Assembly (NCBI RefSeq): GCF_003342675.1
Contig: NZ_CP031148.1
Coordinates: 1,426,001 to 1,490,000, forward strand
Direction: 5' to 3'
Source of the DNA: Haloplanus rubicundus
Lineage (GTDB): Archaea > Halobacteriota > Halobacteria > Halobacteriales > Haloferacaceae
DNA: 64,000 bases
A program made the position numbers and the translations under genes. This document shows, one piece after another, positions 1 to 9,348 of this stretch (position 1 is its first letter; each line of letters opens with the position of its first letter). The notes under the pieces are model-generated. The model saw only the letters and a program-made list of their open reading frames with translations. It had not been told where the DNA came from and did not search any database.

Positions 1-1349
1 AGTTCGACAAGCACGGCACGGACGCGAAGACGGAGGTCGTCGCGGGGATCACGACCTTCCTGACGATGTCGTACATCATCGTCGTGAACCCCGCGATCCT
101 GTCGGCGGCCATCTCCATCGAGGGCTACTCCGACGGGCAGGTGTTCCAGATGCTCGCCATCACGACGATTCTGGCCGCCGCCGTCGGCTCGACCGTGATG
201 GCGCTGTACGCGAACCGACCGTTCGGCCTCGCGCCCGGCATGGGGCTGAACGCGTACTTCGCGTTCACCGTCGTGATCGCGCTCGGAATCCCGTGGCAGA
301 CCGCGCTCGCGGCGGTGTTCGTCGAGGGCATCGTCTTCATCGCCATGTCCAGCGTCGGCGCGCGGCGGTACATCATCGAGTTCTTCCCGGAGCCGGTGAA
401 GTTCGCCGTCGGCGCCGGCATCGGCCTCTTTTTGCTCCTGCTCGGCCTCATCGAGATCAACGTCGCCGTCGCGGACGAGGCGACGCTGGTCTCGCTCGGC
501 AACGTCGCCTCCGACCCCGTTGCCCTGCTGGCGCTGGCCGGACTCGCCTTTACCATCGTCCTCTACGCGATGGACGTGACCGGCTCCATCATCACCGGCA
601 TCGTCGCGACGGCGGCCGCCGGATGGGGGCTGACGCTCGCCGGCGTCGTCGACGGCGGTGTGCTCACCCCCGACGGCCTCCCGCCGATCAACTACGACAT
701 CACGCCGCTGGTCGGGGCGTTCGTCGATGGCTTTCAGAACATCGAGCCGATATCGTTCCTGATCGTCGTGCTCACGTTCTTCTTCGTCGACTTCTTCGAC
801 ACCGCCGGCACGCTCATCGGCGTCTCCCAGTTCGGGGACTTCCTCGACGACGACGGAAATCTTCCGGAGATGGAGAAGCCGCTGATGGCCGACGCCGTCG
901 CCACCACCTTCGGCGCCATCGTCGGCACGACCACCGTGACCACCTACGTCGAGAGTTCGACCGGCGTCGAGGAGGGCGGGCGGACGGGGATGACCGCGCT
1001 CGTCGTCGCGCTCCTCTTTCTGGCATCGCTCGTCCTCGTCCCCGTCGTCGCGGCCATCCCGACCTACGCCTCCTACCTCGGCCTCGTGCTCGTCGGCCTC
1101 ATCATGCTCCAGGGCGTCACCGACATCCAGTGGGACGACGCCGAGTGGCTCATCCCGGGCGGTCTCACCATCGTCATGATGCCCCTCACGGCCTCCATCG
1201 CCAACGGCATCGCCGCCGGGATCATCAGCTACCCCATCGTCAAGGCGGCACAGGGTGAACACCGCTCGATCCACGTCGCTCAGTGGATCCTGGCGGGGTC
1301 GTTCGTCCTCTACTTCTACGTCACCGCCGGCGGCGTGATGGGCGGCTGA
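1..1349 (+). CDS. AzgA-type NCS2 purine permease (5' end outside window)
   Basis: Multi-pass membrane transporter of the AzgA branch of the NCS2 family (adenine, guanine or hypoxanthine with protons or cations). The reading frame is open from base 3, and the family N-terminal signature AGITTFLTMSYIIVVNP starts before the first in-window ATG at 66, so the true start lies upstream and roughly 15-20 residues are missing. Further family blocks are visible: GLAPGMGLNAYFAFT, a conserved acidic stretch around FVDFFDTAGTLIGV, and TTTVTTYVESSTGVEEGGRTG. Eight or more hydrophobic helices follow. It sits 5' of an MFS gene, adenine deaminase and a molybdenum hydroxylase, which supports a purine substrate. 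The exact base specificity is not readable from sequence. Confidence 0.9.
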   Translation, partial: FDKHGTDAKTEVVAGITTFLTMSYIIVVNPAILSAAISIEGYSDGQVFQMLAITTILAAAVGSTVMALYANRPFGLAPGMGLNAYFAFTVVIALGIPWQTALAAVFVEGIVFIAMSSVGARRYIIEFFPEPVKFAVGAGIGLFLLLLGLIEINVAVADEATLVSLGNVASDPVALLALAGLAFTIVLYAMDVTGSIITGIVATAAAGWGLTLAGVVDGGVLTPDGLPPINYDITPLVGAFVDGFQNIEPISFLIVVLTFFFVDFFDTAGTLIGVSQFGDFLDDDGNLPEMEKPLMADAVATTFGAIVGTTTVTTYVESSTGVEEGGRTGMTALVVALLFLASLVLVPVVAAIPTYASYLGLVLVGLIMLQGVTDIQWDDAEWLIPGGLTIVMMPLTASIANGIAAGIISYPIVKAAQGEHRSIHVAQWILAGSFVLYFYVTAGGVMGG

Positions 1350-1418
1350 GACGGGGGGCGCGCCTCCCACGATACGAGGCTTTTTGTTCGCGGCGACGGA
1401 TGCACGAGAGGAGAGCGC

Positions 1419-2648
1419 ATGTCCGCAGAGCAGCGTGTCGAGATTCCCTGGTCGTCCGCCGCCTTCCGGACGATACTCGCCTGTTCGCTCATCGGCGTCA
1501 TGGGCGTCCCGCTCATCAGTCCCATCCTGCCGGAACTCCGGACCGTGTTCGGTATCTCCGATACGCAGGCCGGGCTCATCATCACGGCCTACACCCTCCC
1601 GGGCGTGTTCCTCACGCCCTTTATCGGGCTGCTCTCGGATCACTTCGGCCGCCGACCCGTCGTCCTGCCGCTGCTCTTCCTGTTCGGCCTGTCCGGCGCC
1701 GCCATCGGCTTCGCCCCGGCCTTCGAGGTCGTGTTGCTCCTCCGTCTCCTGCAGGGGGTCGGCGCGAGCGGCCTGATGGTGCTGGCGATCACCCTCATCG
1801 GCGACTTCTACGACGGTCCACAGCGTCACGCGGTCATCGGCGTCAACGGCAGCGCCATCGGCATCGGCGCGGCGTCGTACCCGCTGATCGGCGGCGCCCT
1901 CGCCTCCGTCGGCTGGAACGTCCCCTTCGCCTTCTTCGGGGTCAGCCTCGTCGTGGGCGTCGTCGCCCTCTTTTCGCTCACCGAGCCCGCCATCGACGAC
2001 CCGCCGTCGTTTCGCGTCTACGCGGGTCGGCTGGCGTCTGCAGCCTTCGTCCCGGAGGCGCTCGGCCTCTGGCTCGCGGCCTTCTTCACCTTCTTTCTCT
2101 TCTACGGCGGCGTCCTCACGACGCTCTCGCTCCTTCTGAGCGACGTCTACGGGCTCGCGGCCGGGGAGATTGGCCTGCTGTTCAGCATGGTGTCGCTGGC
2201 CAACGCCACCATGGCGTCGCAGTACGGTCGGGTGTCGGGCTTTCTCCCCGCGAGACAGCTCGTCGCGCTCGGGTTCGTCGGGTTCGGCGTCAGCCTGCTC
2301 GGCGTCTGGGCCGCCGCGACGCCCGTCGCCATCGGCGCGATGCTCGTCTGTTTCGGCCTCGGCTTCGGCGTCGTGATGCCCTCGCTCGACACCACGACCG
2401 CCGGCCTCGTCTCCGGCCAACTGCGGGCGAGCATGCTCGGCGTCCTGACGAGCATGCTCTGGTTGGGTCAGACCGTCGGCCCCGTCGTGTTCACCGGTAT
2501 CGCCCAGAACGCGTTCGCGAGGCCCGTCGCCGGCTACCGGTTCCTGTTGCTGTTCTGGGGCACCGGTGCGCTCCTCGGCGGGCTGAGCGTCTTCGCCTAT
2601 CTGGTGCGCCGAACCGAGACGACCACGACCCACTCCGACACGTCGTGA
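1419..2648 (+). CDS. MFS transporter, DHA1-like
   Basis: Encodes 409 residues with about 12 predicted membrane helices and the MFS loop 2-3 signature (GLLSDHFGRRPVVLP). This is the length and layout of drug/metabolite:proton antiporters. The ATG at 1419 follows a T-rich promoter-like stretch near 1377-1390, about 70 bp after the permease stop. The gene lies inside the purine island, so it may export or import a purine-related compound or a drug analogue. That is only a neighbourhood inference and the substrate is unknown. Confidence 0.85.
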   Translation: MSAEQRVEIPWSSAAFRTILACSLIGVMGVPLISPILPELRTVFGISDTQAGLIITAYTLPGVFLTPFIGLLSDHFGRRPVVLPLLFLFGLSGAAIGFAPAFEVVLLLRLLQGVGASGLMVLAITLIGDFYDGPQRHAVIGVNGSAIGIGAASYPLIGGALASVGWNVPFAFFGVSLVVGVVALFSLTEPAIDDPPSFRVYAGRLASAAFVPEALGLWLAAFFTFFLFYGGVLTTLSLLLSDVYGLAAGEIGLLFSMVSLANATMASQYGRVSGFLPARQLVALGFVGFGVSLLGVWAAATPVAIGAMLVCFGLGFGVVMPSLDTTTAGLVSGQLRASMLGVLTSMLWLGQTVGPVVFTGIAQNAFARPVAGYRFLLLFWGTGALLGGLSVFAYLVRRTETTTTHSDTS

Positions 2649-2808
2649 GGGGCGCGTTCGTGCGACCCGCGCCGAGCCAAACTACTTTCTACCTCCGCCG
2701 AGTGTCGGTTCGTATGTGGCGTCCTGACACCCGACCCGAACCGGCGGTCGCCGCGCGCGTCCGTGCGTGTCCGAGCCGTGACCGACACCGCCGCGACCCC
2801 CGAGACCC

Positions 2809-4473
2809 ATGACCGATGCGGTCGATACCCTCGTTCGCGGCACGCTAGTAAACGTCCACACGGGGACCCTCGAGGACGGCGCCGTCGCCGTCGACGACGG
2901 CGAAATCGTCGCGCTGGCGGAGCGCCCGGCCGAGCGAACCCTCGACGCCGGCTACGTCGCGCCCGGACTCGTCGACGCGCACATGCACGTCGAATCGAGC
3001 ATGGTGACGCTGCCGGAGTACGGCGACGCGGTCCTGCCGCGTGGCGTGACGAGCGTCGTCCACGACCCCCACGAAATCGCGAACGTGCTGGGGGCGGCCG
3101 GCGTTCGCGCTGTCGTCGCGGACGCGGCGAACACGCCGCTGAAGGCCCGTTTCACCGTCCCGTCGAGCGTCCCGGCGTCATCGCTGCAGGACGCGGGGGC
3201 GACGATAGACGCCGACGCCGTGGCGTCGTTGCTCGACCTCGACTCCGTCGTCGCGCTGGGCGAGGTGATGGACGTGCCGGGACTCCTCGCCGGCGACGAC
3301 GAGGTACACGCGAAGATCGCGGCCGCCCGGGAGCGCGGCCTCCCGGTCGACGGCCACATGCCCGGCGTCGAGGGCGCAGCCCTCCACGAGGCCGCCCGGT
3401 ATCTCGACACCGACCACGAGAGCATCACGCTCGCCGAAGCGCGGGCGCGGGCGTCGCTCGGCGTCCGGGTCTACCTGCGCGAGGGCTCGTCGAGCAAGAA
3501 TCTCGCCGACCTCCTGCCGCTCGTCGACGACATCGACACCCGCCGGCTCTCGCTCTGCACCGACGACCGGGAGGTGGTCGACGTCGTCGACCACGGCGGC
3601 GTCGACTTCGCGGTCCGGAAGGCCATCGACGAAGGGGCCGACCCCGTCGAGGTGGTCCAGATGGCGACGCTCAACACGGCCGAGAGCTACGACCTGCCGT
3701 TCGGACGGCTCGAACCCGGCGCGCCGGCCGATCTGGTGTTGCTCGACGATCTGGCGTCGTGGACGGTCGCGGACGTGATGGTCGACGGCGAACTGAACCC
3801 CACGGCGGACGAGCGACCCGACTCGACGAACTTGGCGACCGATACCGTCCAGTTCGACCCGGTCTCGGGCGCGGACCTCGCCGTCGAGGCACCCGCCGAC
3901 GCCGGGGAGACGGCTCGCGTCCGCGTCATCGACGCCGTCGGCGGACTCCAGACCGATCCCATGGAGACCGCCGTCCCGGTCGACGCGGACGCGCTGGTGC
4001 CACCGGTCGACGACGACGTCTGCTCGCTGGCCGTCATCGAGCGCCACGGCGGGAACGGCGGCATCGGACGGGGCTTCGTCCACGGCCTCGGCCTGCACCG
4101 TGGCGCTATCGGCTCCACCGTCGCCCACGACGCCCACAACTGCGTGGTCGCCGGCGCGGACCACGACGCCATGGCCCGCGTGGCCAACCACCTGCGCGAG
4201 GTCGGCGGCGGCATCGCCGCCTTCGACCCCGCCGCCGGGACGATGGCGTCGCTCCCGCTGCCGGTCGCGGGGCTCATGTCCGACGAGCCGATAGAGACGG
4301 TGTACGAGGGGTACGAACGGGTCGAGTCGCTCGCGGCCGACCTCGGGCTGGTCGAGGCCGGCCTGATGGAACTGTCCTTCCTCGCGCTGGAGGTCATCCC
4401 GACCTACCGGCTGACGAACCGGGGACTGGTCGACGTGGCAGCGGGCGAACACGTCGACGTGGTTCGGTCCTGA
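2809..4473 (+). CDS. ade: Adenine deaminase
   Basis: Converts adenine to hypoxanthine and ammonia (purine salvage or catabolism, cytosol). The 554-residue length matches the prokaryotic Ade family of the amidohydrolase superfamily. Visible motifs are the metal-binding DAHMHVESSM near residues 57-66, the VHDPHEIANVLG block, GHMPGV, the SLCTDDRE active-site strand and the late block GGNGGIGRGFVHGLGL. The ATG at 2809 begins MTDAVDTLVRG, typical of the family. It is followed on the opposite strand by a xanthine-dehydrogenase-like enzyme, which would take the hypoxanthine product onward to xanthine and urate. Confidence 0.95.
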   Translation: MTDAVDTLVRGTLVNVHTGTLEDGAVAVDDGEIVALAERPAERTLDAGYVAPGLVDAHMHVESSMVTLPEYGDAVLPRGVTSVVHDPHEIANVLGAAGVRAVVADAANTPLKARFTVPSSVPASSLQDAGATIDADAVASLLDLDSVVALGEVMDVPGLLAGDDEVHAKIAAARERGLPVDGHMPGVEGAALHEAARYLDTDHESITLAEARARASLGVRVYLREGSSSKNLADLLPLVDDIDTRRLSLCTDDREVVDVVDHGGVDFAVRKAIDEGADPVEVVQMATLNTAESYDLPFGRLEPGAPADLVLLDDLASWTVADVMVDGELNPTADERPDSTNLATDTVQFDPVSGADLAVEAPADAGETARVRVIDAVGGLQTDPMETAVPVDADALVPPVDDDVCSLAVIERHGGNGGIGRGFVHGLGLHRGAIGSTVAHDAHNCVVAGADHDAMARVANHLREVGGGIAAFDPAAGTMASLPLPVAGLMSDEPIETVYEGYERVESLAADLGLVEAGLMELSFLALEVIPTYRLTNRGLVDVAAGEHVDVVRS

Positions 4474-4544
4474 TCGCCAGCGGGCGTTTCGGGCGACGGA
4501 CTCGGAATCGTCGACGAAACGAGAAATGGGAACGGCGAGTCGGC

Positions 4545-6992
4545 TCAGTCGTCGTCGAGCGCGCTCTTGATCTTCTCCGCGGTGATCGGCATGTCGCCGA
4601 TGCGGACGCCGACGGCGCGGCGGACGGCGTTGCTCAGCGCCGGCGGCACCCCGTTGACCGGAATCTCGGCGACCGACTTCGCGCCGAAGGGACCGGTCGG
4701 CTCGTGGGTCTCGACGATGATGGATTCCATCGGGGGCTGGTCGGCCGTGGTCGGCATATCGTAGTCGCGGAAGCCGAGCGTCTCCGGCCGGCCGTCCTCG
4801 TCGAAGCCGATGCCGTCGCCGGTCGCCAGTTCGTAGCTCATGTGCATCGCGCCCTCGATCTGGCCCTCCACGAGGTCGGGATTGAGGGCGACGCCGCAGT
4901 CGACGGCGTACACCATGTCGTGAATCTCGAACTCGCCGGTCTCCTCGTTCACGGTCACGTCGACGAACTGCGCGCCGAAGGGCGGCGGCGACTCCTCCGT
5001 GCAGTGGCTCGCGTCGCCCATCACGTGGGCGCGCACCTCGTCGCCGTACATGGACTCGTAGCCGATCTCTTCGAGCGACACCGACTCGCCGGTGACCGCC
5101 GAGACGACCGCCCCGTCGTCGACGGTGAACGCGTCCTCGGGTTCGTCGAGCATCCGCGAGGCGAACTCGAACAGCATCCCGCGGGCGTCCTCGGCGGCCT
5201 TCTTGACCGCCTGCCCGGTGATGTACGTCGTCGAGGAGGCGTAGGCGCCGTGGTCGAACGGCGAGATGTCGGTGTCCGACGGCTGGACGAGTACGTCCGC
5301 CGGGGGCACGCCGAGCACCTCGGCCGCGATTTGTGCCATCACGGTGTCGGCGCCCGGCCCGATGTCGACGGCGCCGGTCTGGAGGATAAAGGAGCCGTCC
5401 TCGTTCATCTTGATGTGTGCCGCGCCGAGTTCGTCGCCGGGGACGCCGCTGCTCTGGATGGTGAGCGCCATCCCACAAGCCCGGTGGAGGTGGTCGGCGT
5501 CGGGCCCTTCGACGTCGTCCCAGCCGATGGCCGCCCGGCCCTCGGCGATGCACTCGTCGAGACCACACGAGCGGATGCGTCGGCCGTACTCCTTCTCCTT
5601 GAGGATGCCCGAGGCCACGTCGAGGTCACCCTCCGAGATGGCGTTCCGCGACCGGAGTTCGATGGGGTCGAGGTCGAGTTCGTGGGCGATTTCGTCCATG
5701 TGCCCCTCGACGGCGAGGTGGCCCTGCGGGGCGCCGTAGCCGCGGAAGGCGCCCGCGACCGGCAGGTTGGTGTGGACGGCCGTCATCTCGAAGCGGATGT
5801 TCGGCGTGTGCGTATAGAGCGGCAGCGGCTTCTTGCCGACGGCGCTGGCGACGGTCATCCCGTGGGGACCGTAGGCCCCCGAGTTCGTGACGGCGTCCAT
5901 GTCCAGCGCCCGGAGGTCGCCGTCGTCGGTCACGACGCTCCGGAGCGTGACGCGGGCGGGCCGGCGGTTGCGCACCGCGTGGAACTGCTCGCGCCGCGTC
6001 GTCTCGACCATCACCGGCCGACCGGCGGCCTCCGCGAGCGCCATCGCGATCGGTTCGGTGTGCATCCCCTGCTTCGAGCCGAAGCCGGCGCCGATCCGCG
6101 GCTTCGACACCTGGATGTTCTTGATCGGCACGTCGAAGAGATGGGAGAGCTGTCGGCGCGTGTGGTAGGGCACCTGCGTGCTGGAGATGAGGTGGTACCG
6201 GTTGTCCTCGTCGCGGTGGGCGATGGTCGTATGCGGCTCGGGGACGCAGTGGGACTGGTAGGGCGTCTCCCACTCCGTCTCGATCACCGTCAGATCGTCC
6301 CGCTCCTCGGCCTCGGCGAAGGCGGCGTCCACGTCGCCGATTTCGCCCGCCATGTTGGACTCGACGTTTCGCTCGTAGTCCGCGCCGGGCTGGTGGTTCT
6401 CCACCTCGTCGGGGTCGTGAATCTGTGGCGCGTCGGGCTTCGTCGCCGCCGCGGTGTCGAAGACGGCGTCGTACTCCTCGTAGGAGACGTCGAGTTTGCG
6501 CGCGGCCTTGCTCGCGGTGTCCGCGTCCTCGGCGACGACGGCGGCGATGGGGTCGCCGACGAAGCGCACCTTCCGACGGAGCACCCGGAGGTCCCACGGG
6601 GAGGGCTCGGGGTAGGACTGGCCGGCCGACGTGTAGGGCTCGTTCGGGACTTCGGGGGAGTCCGGCGTCACGACGGCGTAGACGTCGTCCATCGCCTCGG
6701 CCGCGCTCGTGTCGATGTCCGTCACGACGCCGTGGGCGATGTCCGAGCGGACGATCTTCGCCTCGGCGAGGTCCGGGAACTCCCGGGCGTAGTCGGCCGC
6801 GTACTTCGCCTCGCCGGTGACGATCTTCGTGGCGTCGTCTTTCTCCTCGCGGTGTGAGACCGTTCGGCGCTCCGCCGGCGCTTTCCGGTTGTTCGGCGCC
6901 TCGTCCCACTCCATCGGGTTGGCCGCCTCGATCTTCGAGGCGTCGTCGGCCTCCTCCTCCTCTTCCGGCTCCGGCTCGTCGGTCTTGCTCAT
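4545..6992 (-). CDS. Xanthine dehydrogenase-like molybdopterin-binding large subunit
   Basis: Molybdenum hydroxylase large subunit of 815 residues. Residues 1-60 are an acidic, probably disordered extension. The small N-terminal a/b-hammerhead domain then starts near TGEAKYAADYAREFP, followed by two Mo-binding lobes. The active-site loop reads AFRGYGAPQ (about residues 415-423), as in xanthine dehydrogenase and form II enzymes, and not the CO dehydrogenase form I loop. The catalytic glutamate is in AKSVAE (Glu776). The start ATG overlaps the stop of the iron-sulfur subunit (ATGA), so the two are cotranscribed. No FAD subunit gene is adjacent. Position beside adenine deaminase and a purine permease points to hypoxanthine/xanthine oxidation, although the substrate is inferred. 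Confidence 0.88.
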   Translation of the reverse strand: MSKTDEPEPEEEEEADDASKIEAANPMEWDEAPNNRKAPAERRTVSHREEKDDATKIVTGEAKYAADYAREFPDLAEAKIVRSDIAHGVVTDIDTSAAEAMDDVYAVVTPDSPEVPNEPYTSAGQSYPEPSPWDLRVLRRKVRFVGDPIAAVVAEDADTASKAARKLDVSYEEYDAVFDTAAATKPDAPQIHDPDEVENHQPGADYERNVESNMAGEIGDVDAAFAEAEERDDLTVIETEWETPYQSHCVPEPHTTIAHRDEDNRYHLISSTQVPYHTRRQLSHLFDVPIKNIQVSKPRIGAGFGSKQGMHTEPIAMALAEAAGRPVMVETTRREQFHAVRNRRPARVTLRSVVTDDGDLRALDMDAVTNSGAYGPHGMTVASAVGKKPLPLYTHTPNIRFEMTAVHTNLPVAGAFRGYGAPQGHLAVEGHMDEIAHELDLDPIELRSRNAISEGDLDVASGILKEKEYGRRIRSCGLDECIAEGRAAIGWDDVEGPDADHLHRACGMALTIQSSGVPGDELGAAHIKMNEDGSFILQTGAVDIGPGADTVMAQIAAEVLGVPPADVLVQPSDTDISPFDHGAYASSTTYITGQAVKKAAEDARGMLFEFASRMLDEPEDAFTVDDGAVVSAVTGESVSLEEIGYESMYGDEVRAHVMGDASHCTEESPPPFGAQFVDVTVNEETGEFEIHDMVYAVDCGVALNPDLVEGQIEGAMHMSYELATGDGIGFDEDGRPETLGFRDYDMPTTADQPPMESIIVETHEPTGPFGAKSVAEIPVNGVPPALSNAVRRAVGVRIGDMPITAEKIKSALDDD

Positions 6993-7537
6993 TCGTCGAC
7001 CCCTCCCTCGAAGCAGTCACAGCCCGAACAGGCGCCGTCGCCGGGGACGCGGCCGCCGTCGGCCGCCACGTCCGCCTCGCCGGTCATGCGAGTCGAGGCG
7101 TCCTGCACCGCGTCGATGATCTTCTCGTAGCCCGTGCACCGACAGAGGTTCTCCGAGAGCGCCTCGCGAATCTCGGCCTCGTCGGGGTTCGGGTTCTCCG
7201 ACAGCAACACCTTCGAGCGCATGATCATGCCCGGAATACAGAAGCCACACTGGAGCGCGGCGTTGTCGACGAACGCCGACTGCACCGGTCCCAGGTCGTC
7301 CTGTGTGCCCAGGTTCTCGATGGTTTCGACGTCCGCGCCGTCGAATTGGCTGATCGGCCGAATACAGGATTTGACCGGCTCGCCGTCGACGATCACGGTA
7401 CAGAACCCGCAGTCGCCGGTGTCACAGCCGCGTTTCGCGCCGGTGTACCCGTTGTCCCGGAGGACGTCGAGCAGCGTATCCGAGCGCGCGGCCTCGAACG
7501 TTACGTCGTCGTCGTTCAGCGTGAGATCGATTTCCAT
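6989..7537 (-). CDS. [2Fe-2S] subunit of xanthine dehydrogenase-like enzyme
   Basis: Encodes 182 residues carrying two [2Fe-2S] clusters that pass electrons from the Mo site. The plant-type cluster uses GCDTGDCGFC plus the later VKSC. The second, in an all-helical domain, uses LQCGFC and NLCRCTG. The start at 7537 (MEIDLTLNDDD) is chosen over a longer in-frame ATG because it begins the ferredoxin fold and has GGAG upstream. The C-terminus is extended past the usual end and carries an extra cysteine group, CSGCDC, also seen in altered form in the CoxS paralogue at 59519-60169. First gene of a two-gene operon with the large subunit. Confidence 0.93.
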   Translation of the reverse strand: MEIDLTLNDDDVTFEAARSDTLLDVLRDNGYTGAKRGCDTGDCGFCTVIVDGEPVKSCIRPISQFDGADVETIENLGTQDDLGPVQSAFVDNAALQCGFCIPGMIMRSKVLLSENPNPDEAEIREALSENLCRCTGYEKIIDAVQDASTRMTGEADVAADGGRVPGDGACSGCDCFEGGVDE

Positions 7538-7887
7538 ACGTATCTCCGTTTGATGGTGATCGCAAAGTCGGTCCACACGTGCCGACGGAGGCGTCGCGTC
7601 GCCGAGGCCCGCGACGGGGCGAACGGTCGACCTGACCTCCAGATGTCCGGCATGTTACTTCCTCGCACGAGATATGTAGTAGGGGAGCAGTTAAAATTTT
7701 CCATGAGGTATCCGTTCACGGGACGCCGACGGTGTCCCCCCCGATTCGAGCCGCGTCGACGACACGGGCGGTCACGGATATTTATTAGCTGACGGGTCCG
7801 ATCGACCCACATGGTATCCGCGCAACCGAGCCGACGGACCGGCAGTGTGTCTACCGTCGACGGACGGACCAAGGGCGGTCGAGGCGC
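7538..7887. promoter_or_regulatory. Divergent promoter region, purine genes
   Basis: A 350-bp gap between the minus-strand iron-sulfur subunit and the plus-strand amidohydrolase. Two AT-rich patches stand out. One around 7685-7705 (GTTAAAATTTTCC) can serve as a minus-strand TATA region. The other around 7777-7789 (GGATATTTATTAG) fits a plus-strand TATA box about 100 bp before the ATG at 7888. No convincing gene lies inside. Confidence 0.45.
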
Positions 7888-9306
7888 ATGACGGACGTAC
7901 TGGTAACCGACGGAACGGTCGTCACGCAGAACCGGGACCGCGAGGTGATCGAAGACGGCGCCGTCGCCGTCGAGGGCGACCGAATCACGGCGGTCGGGTC
8001 GGCCGACCGTCTCGAAGCCGACACGGATCCGGACCGGATCGTCGACGCCGACGGCGGCGCGGTGATCCCCGGGCTGATCAACGCCCACACCCACGTCTCC
8101 GACATCTTCCTCCGTGGCGCGTTCGAGGGCGACCGGGGGCTGTACGACTGGCTGTTCAACGTGAAACAGCCCGCACTCGCCGTGATGGACGCCGACGAAC
8201 ACGCGCTCGCGGCGCGGCTCTACTGCGTCGAGGCGATTCGGTCGGGCACGACCACGTTCGTCGAGAACGCGACGGCCCTCGACTGGGCCGATCTCGCTCC
8301 GACGCGCCGGAAACTCGGCGTCTACGACGAACTCGGCGTCCGGAACGTCTACGGCGCCGGGCTCCGGGACCGCTCACCCGACGCGGAGTTCAGGCGCCTG
8401 TTCGAGGAGATCACCGACACCGGCGGCGGGGCCGTCCACCCGGGACCGGACGCGCTCGTCGTCGACACCGAGGCGGGTCTGGCGGGCGTCGAGTCACTGA
8501 TCGAGACGTATCACGAGCCGGACGGTCGGCAGTCGGTCTGGCCCGCCCCGGCGACGCTCGCGACGACGACGCCCGAGCTGCTCCGTGGGGCGTACCGCCT
8601 CGCCGAGGAGCACGACGTGATGACGACGGCCCACGTCGCGGAGGCGGAAGCCGAGACGAGGGAGCGGGGCGCCGTCTCCAGCATCGAGTACCTCCGCAAC
8701 GTCGGCTATCTGGGTGAGCGCGCGCTGCTCGGTCACTGCGTCCAGACGAACGCCCGTGACGTGCGGCTGCTCGCGCAGACGAACACGCCGGTCGTCCACA
8801 ACTTCCGGGCGAACATGCGGCTCGCGACCGGGTTCGCGCCCGTCGTCGAGATGCTCGCCCGCGGCGTCACCGTGGGCGTCGGGACGGACAACACCATCCT
8901 GAACGACACGGCCAACCCGCTCTCGGACGCCCGCGCCGTCGCGACGGCACACAAGGGCTACCACCGCGACTCCGGGGTCGTCCCCGCATCGACGGCGTTC
9001 GACATGGTGACGCGGGACGCCGCCGCGGCCATCGGACGCGGCGACGACCTCGGGTCGCTCGAACCGGGCACGCAGGCCGACATCGCGGTGATCGACCTCG
9101 ACCGCCCACACCTCACGCCCGCGCCCGACCCGGTGCACGCGCTGGTCTACGGGCTCCAGGGCAACGAAGTCGAGACGGTCCTCTGTGCCGGCGAGGTCCT
9201 GATGGACGACCGTGAGCTGCGCACGCTGGACGGCCCCCTCGCCGACCTCCTCTCGACGGCCGAACGCACGGCCGCCGACGTGGTTCGGCGGGCCGGCATC
9301 GAGTGA
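7888..9306 (+). CDS. Amidohydrolase family deaminase (guanine/MTA-SAH type)
   Basis: Encodes 472 residues of the TRZ/ATZ-type cyclic amidohydrolases, metal-dependent deaminases of purine or pyrimidine rings. Motifs in order: NAHTHVSD (HxH metal site, near residue 68), the HVAEAEAE block, GHCVQTN (third His), VVHNFRANMRLATG and VGVGTDN (metal Asp). Known activities in this family include guanine, 8-oxoguanine, methylthioadenosine/SAH and cytosine deamination. Neighbouring purine transport, adenine deaminase and hydroxylase genes favour a purine substrate. The precise substrate cannot be read from sequence. Confidence 0.82.
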   Translation: MTDVLVTDGTVVTQNRDREVIEDGAVAVEGDRITAVGSADRLEADTDPDRIVDADGGAVIPGLINAHTHVSDIFLRGAFEGDRGLYDWLFNVKQPALAVMDADEHALAARLYCVEAIRSGTTTFVENATALDWADLAPTRRKLGVYDELGVRNVYGAGLRDRSPDAEFRRLFEEITDTGGGAVHPGPDALVVDTEAGLAGVESLIETYHEPDGRQSVWPAPATLATTTPELLRGAYRLAEEHDVMTTAHVAEAEAETRERGAVSSIEYLRNVGYLGERALLGHCVQTNARDVRLLAQTNTPVVHNFRANMRLATGFAPVVEMLARGVTVGVGTDNTILNDTANPLSDARAVATAHKGYHRDSGVVPASTAFDMVTRDAAAAIGRGDDLGSLEPGTQADIAVIDLDRPHLTPAPDPVHALVYGLQGNEVETVLCAGEVLMDDRELRTLDGPLADLLSTAERTAADVVRRAGIE

Positions 9307-9348
9307 GCGGGAATGGGTCCCTCGCGGGTCGGGGTTCCCACTGGCCCC

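Noticed and set aside
2763-6857. Very long plus-strand open frame across ade and the Mo hydroxylase
   Set aside because: Its translation is Arg- and His-rich, and it overlaps two clearly conserved genes. It is a GC-rich shadow frame, like many other long frames here (e.g. opposite gltB and proS).
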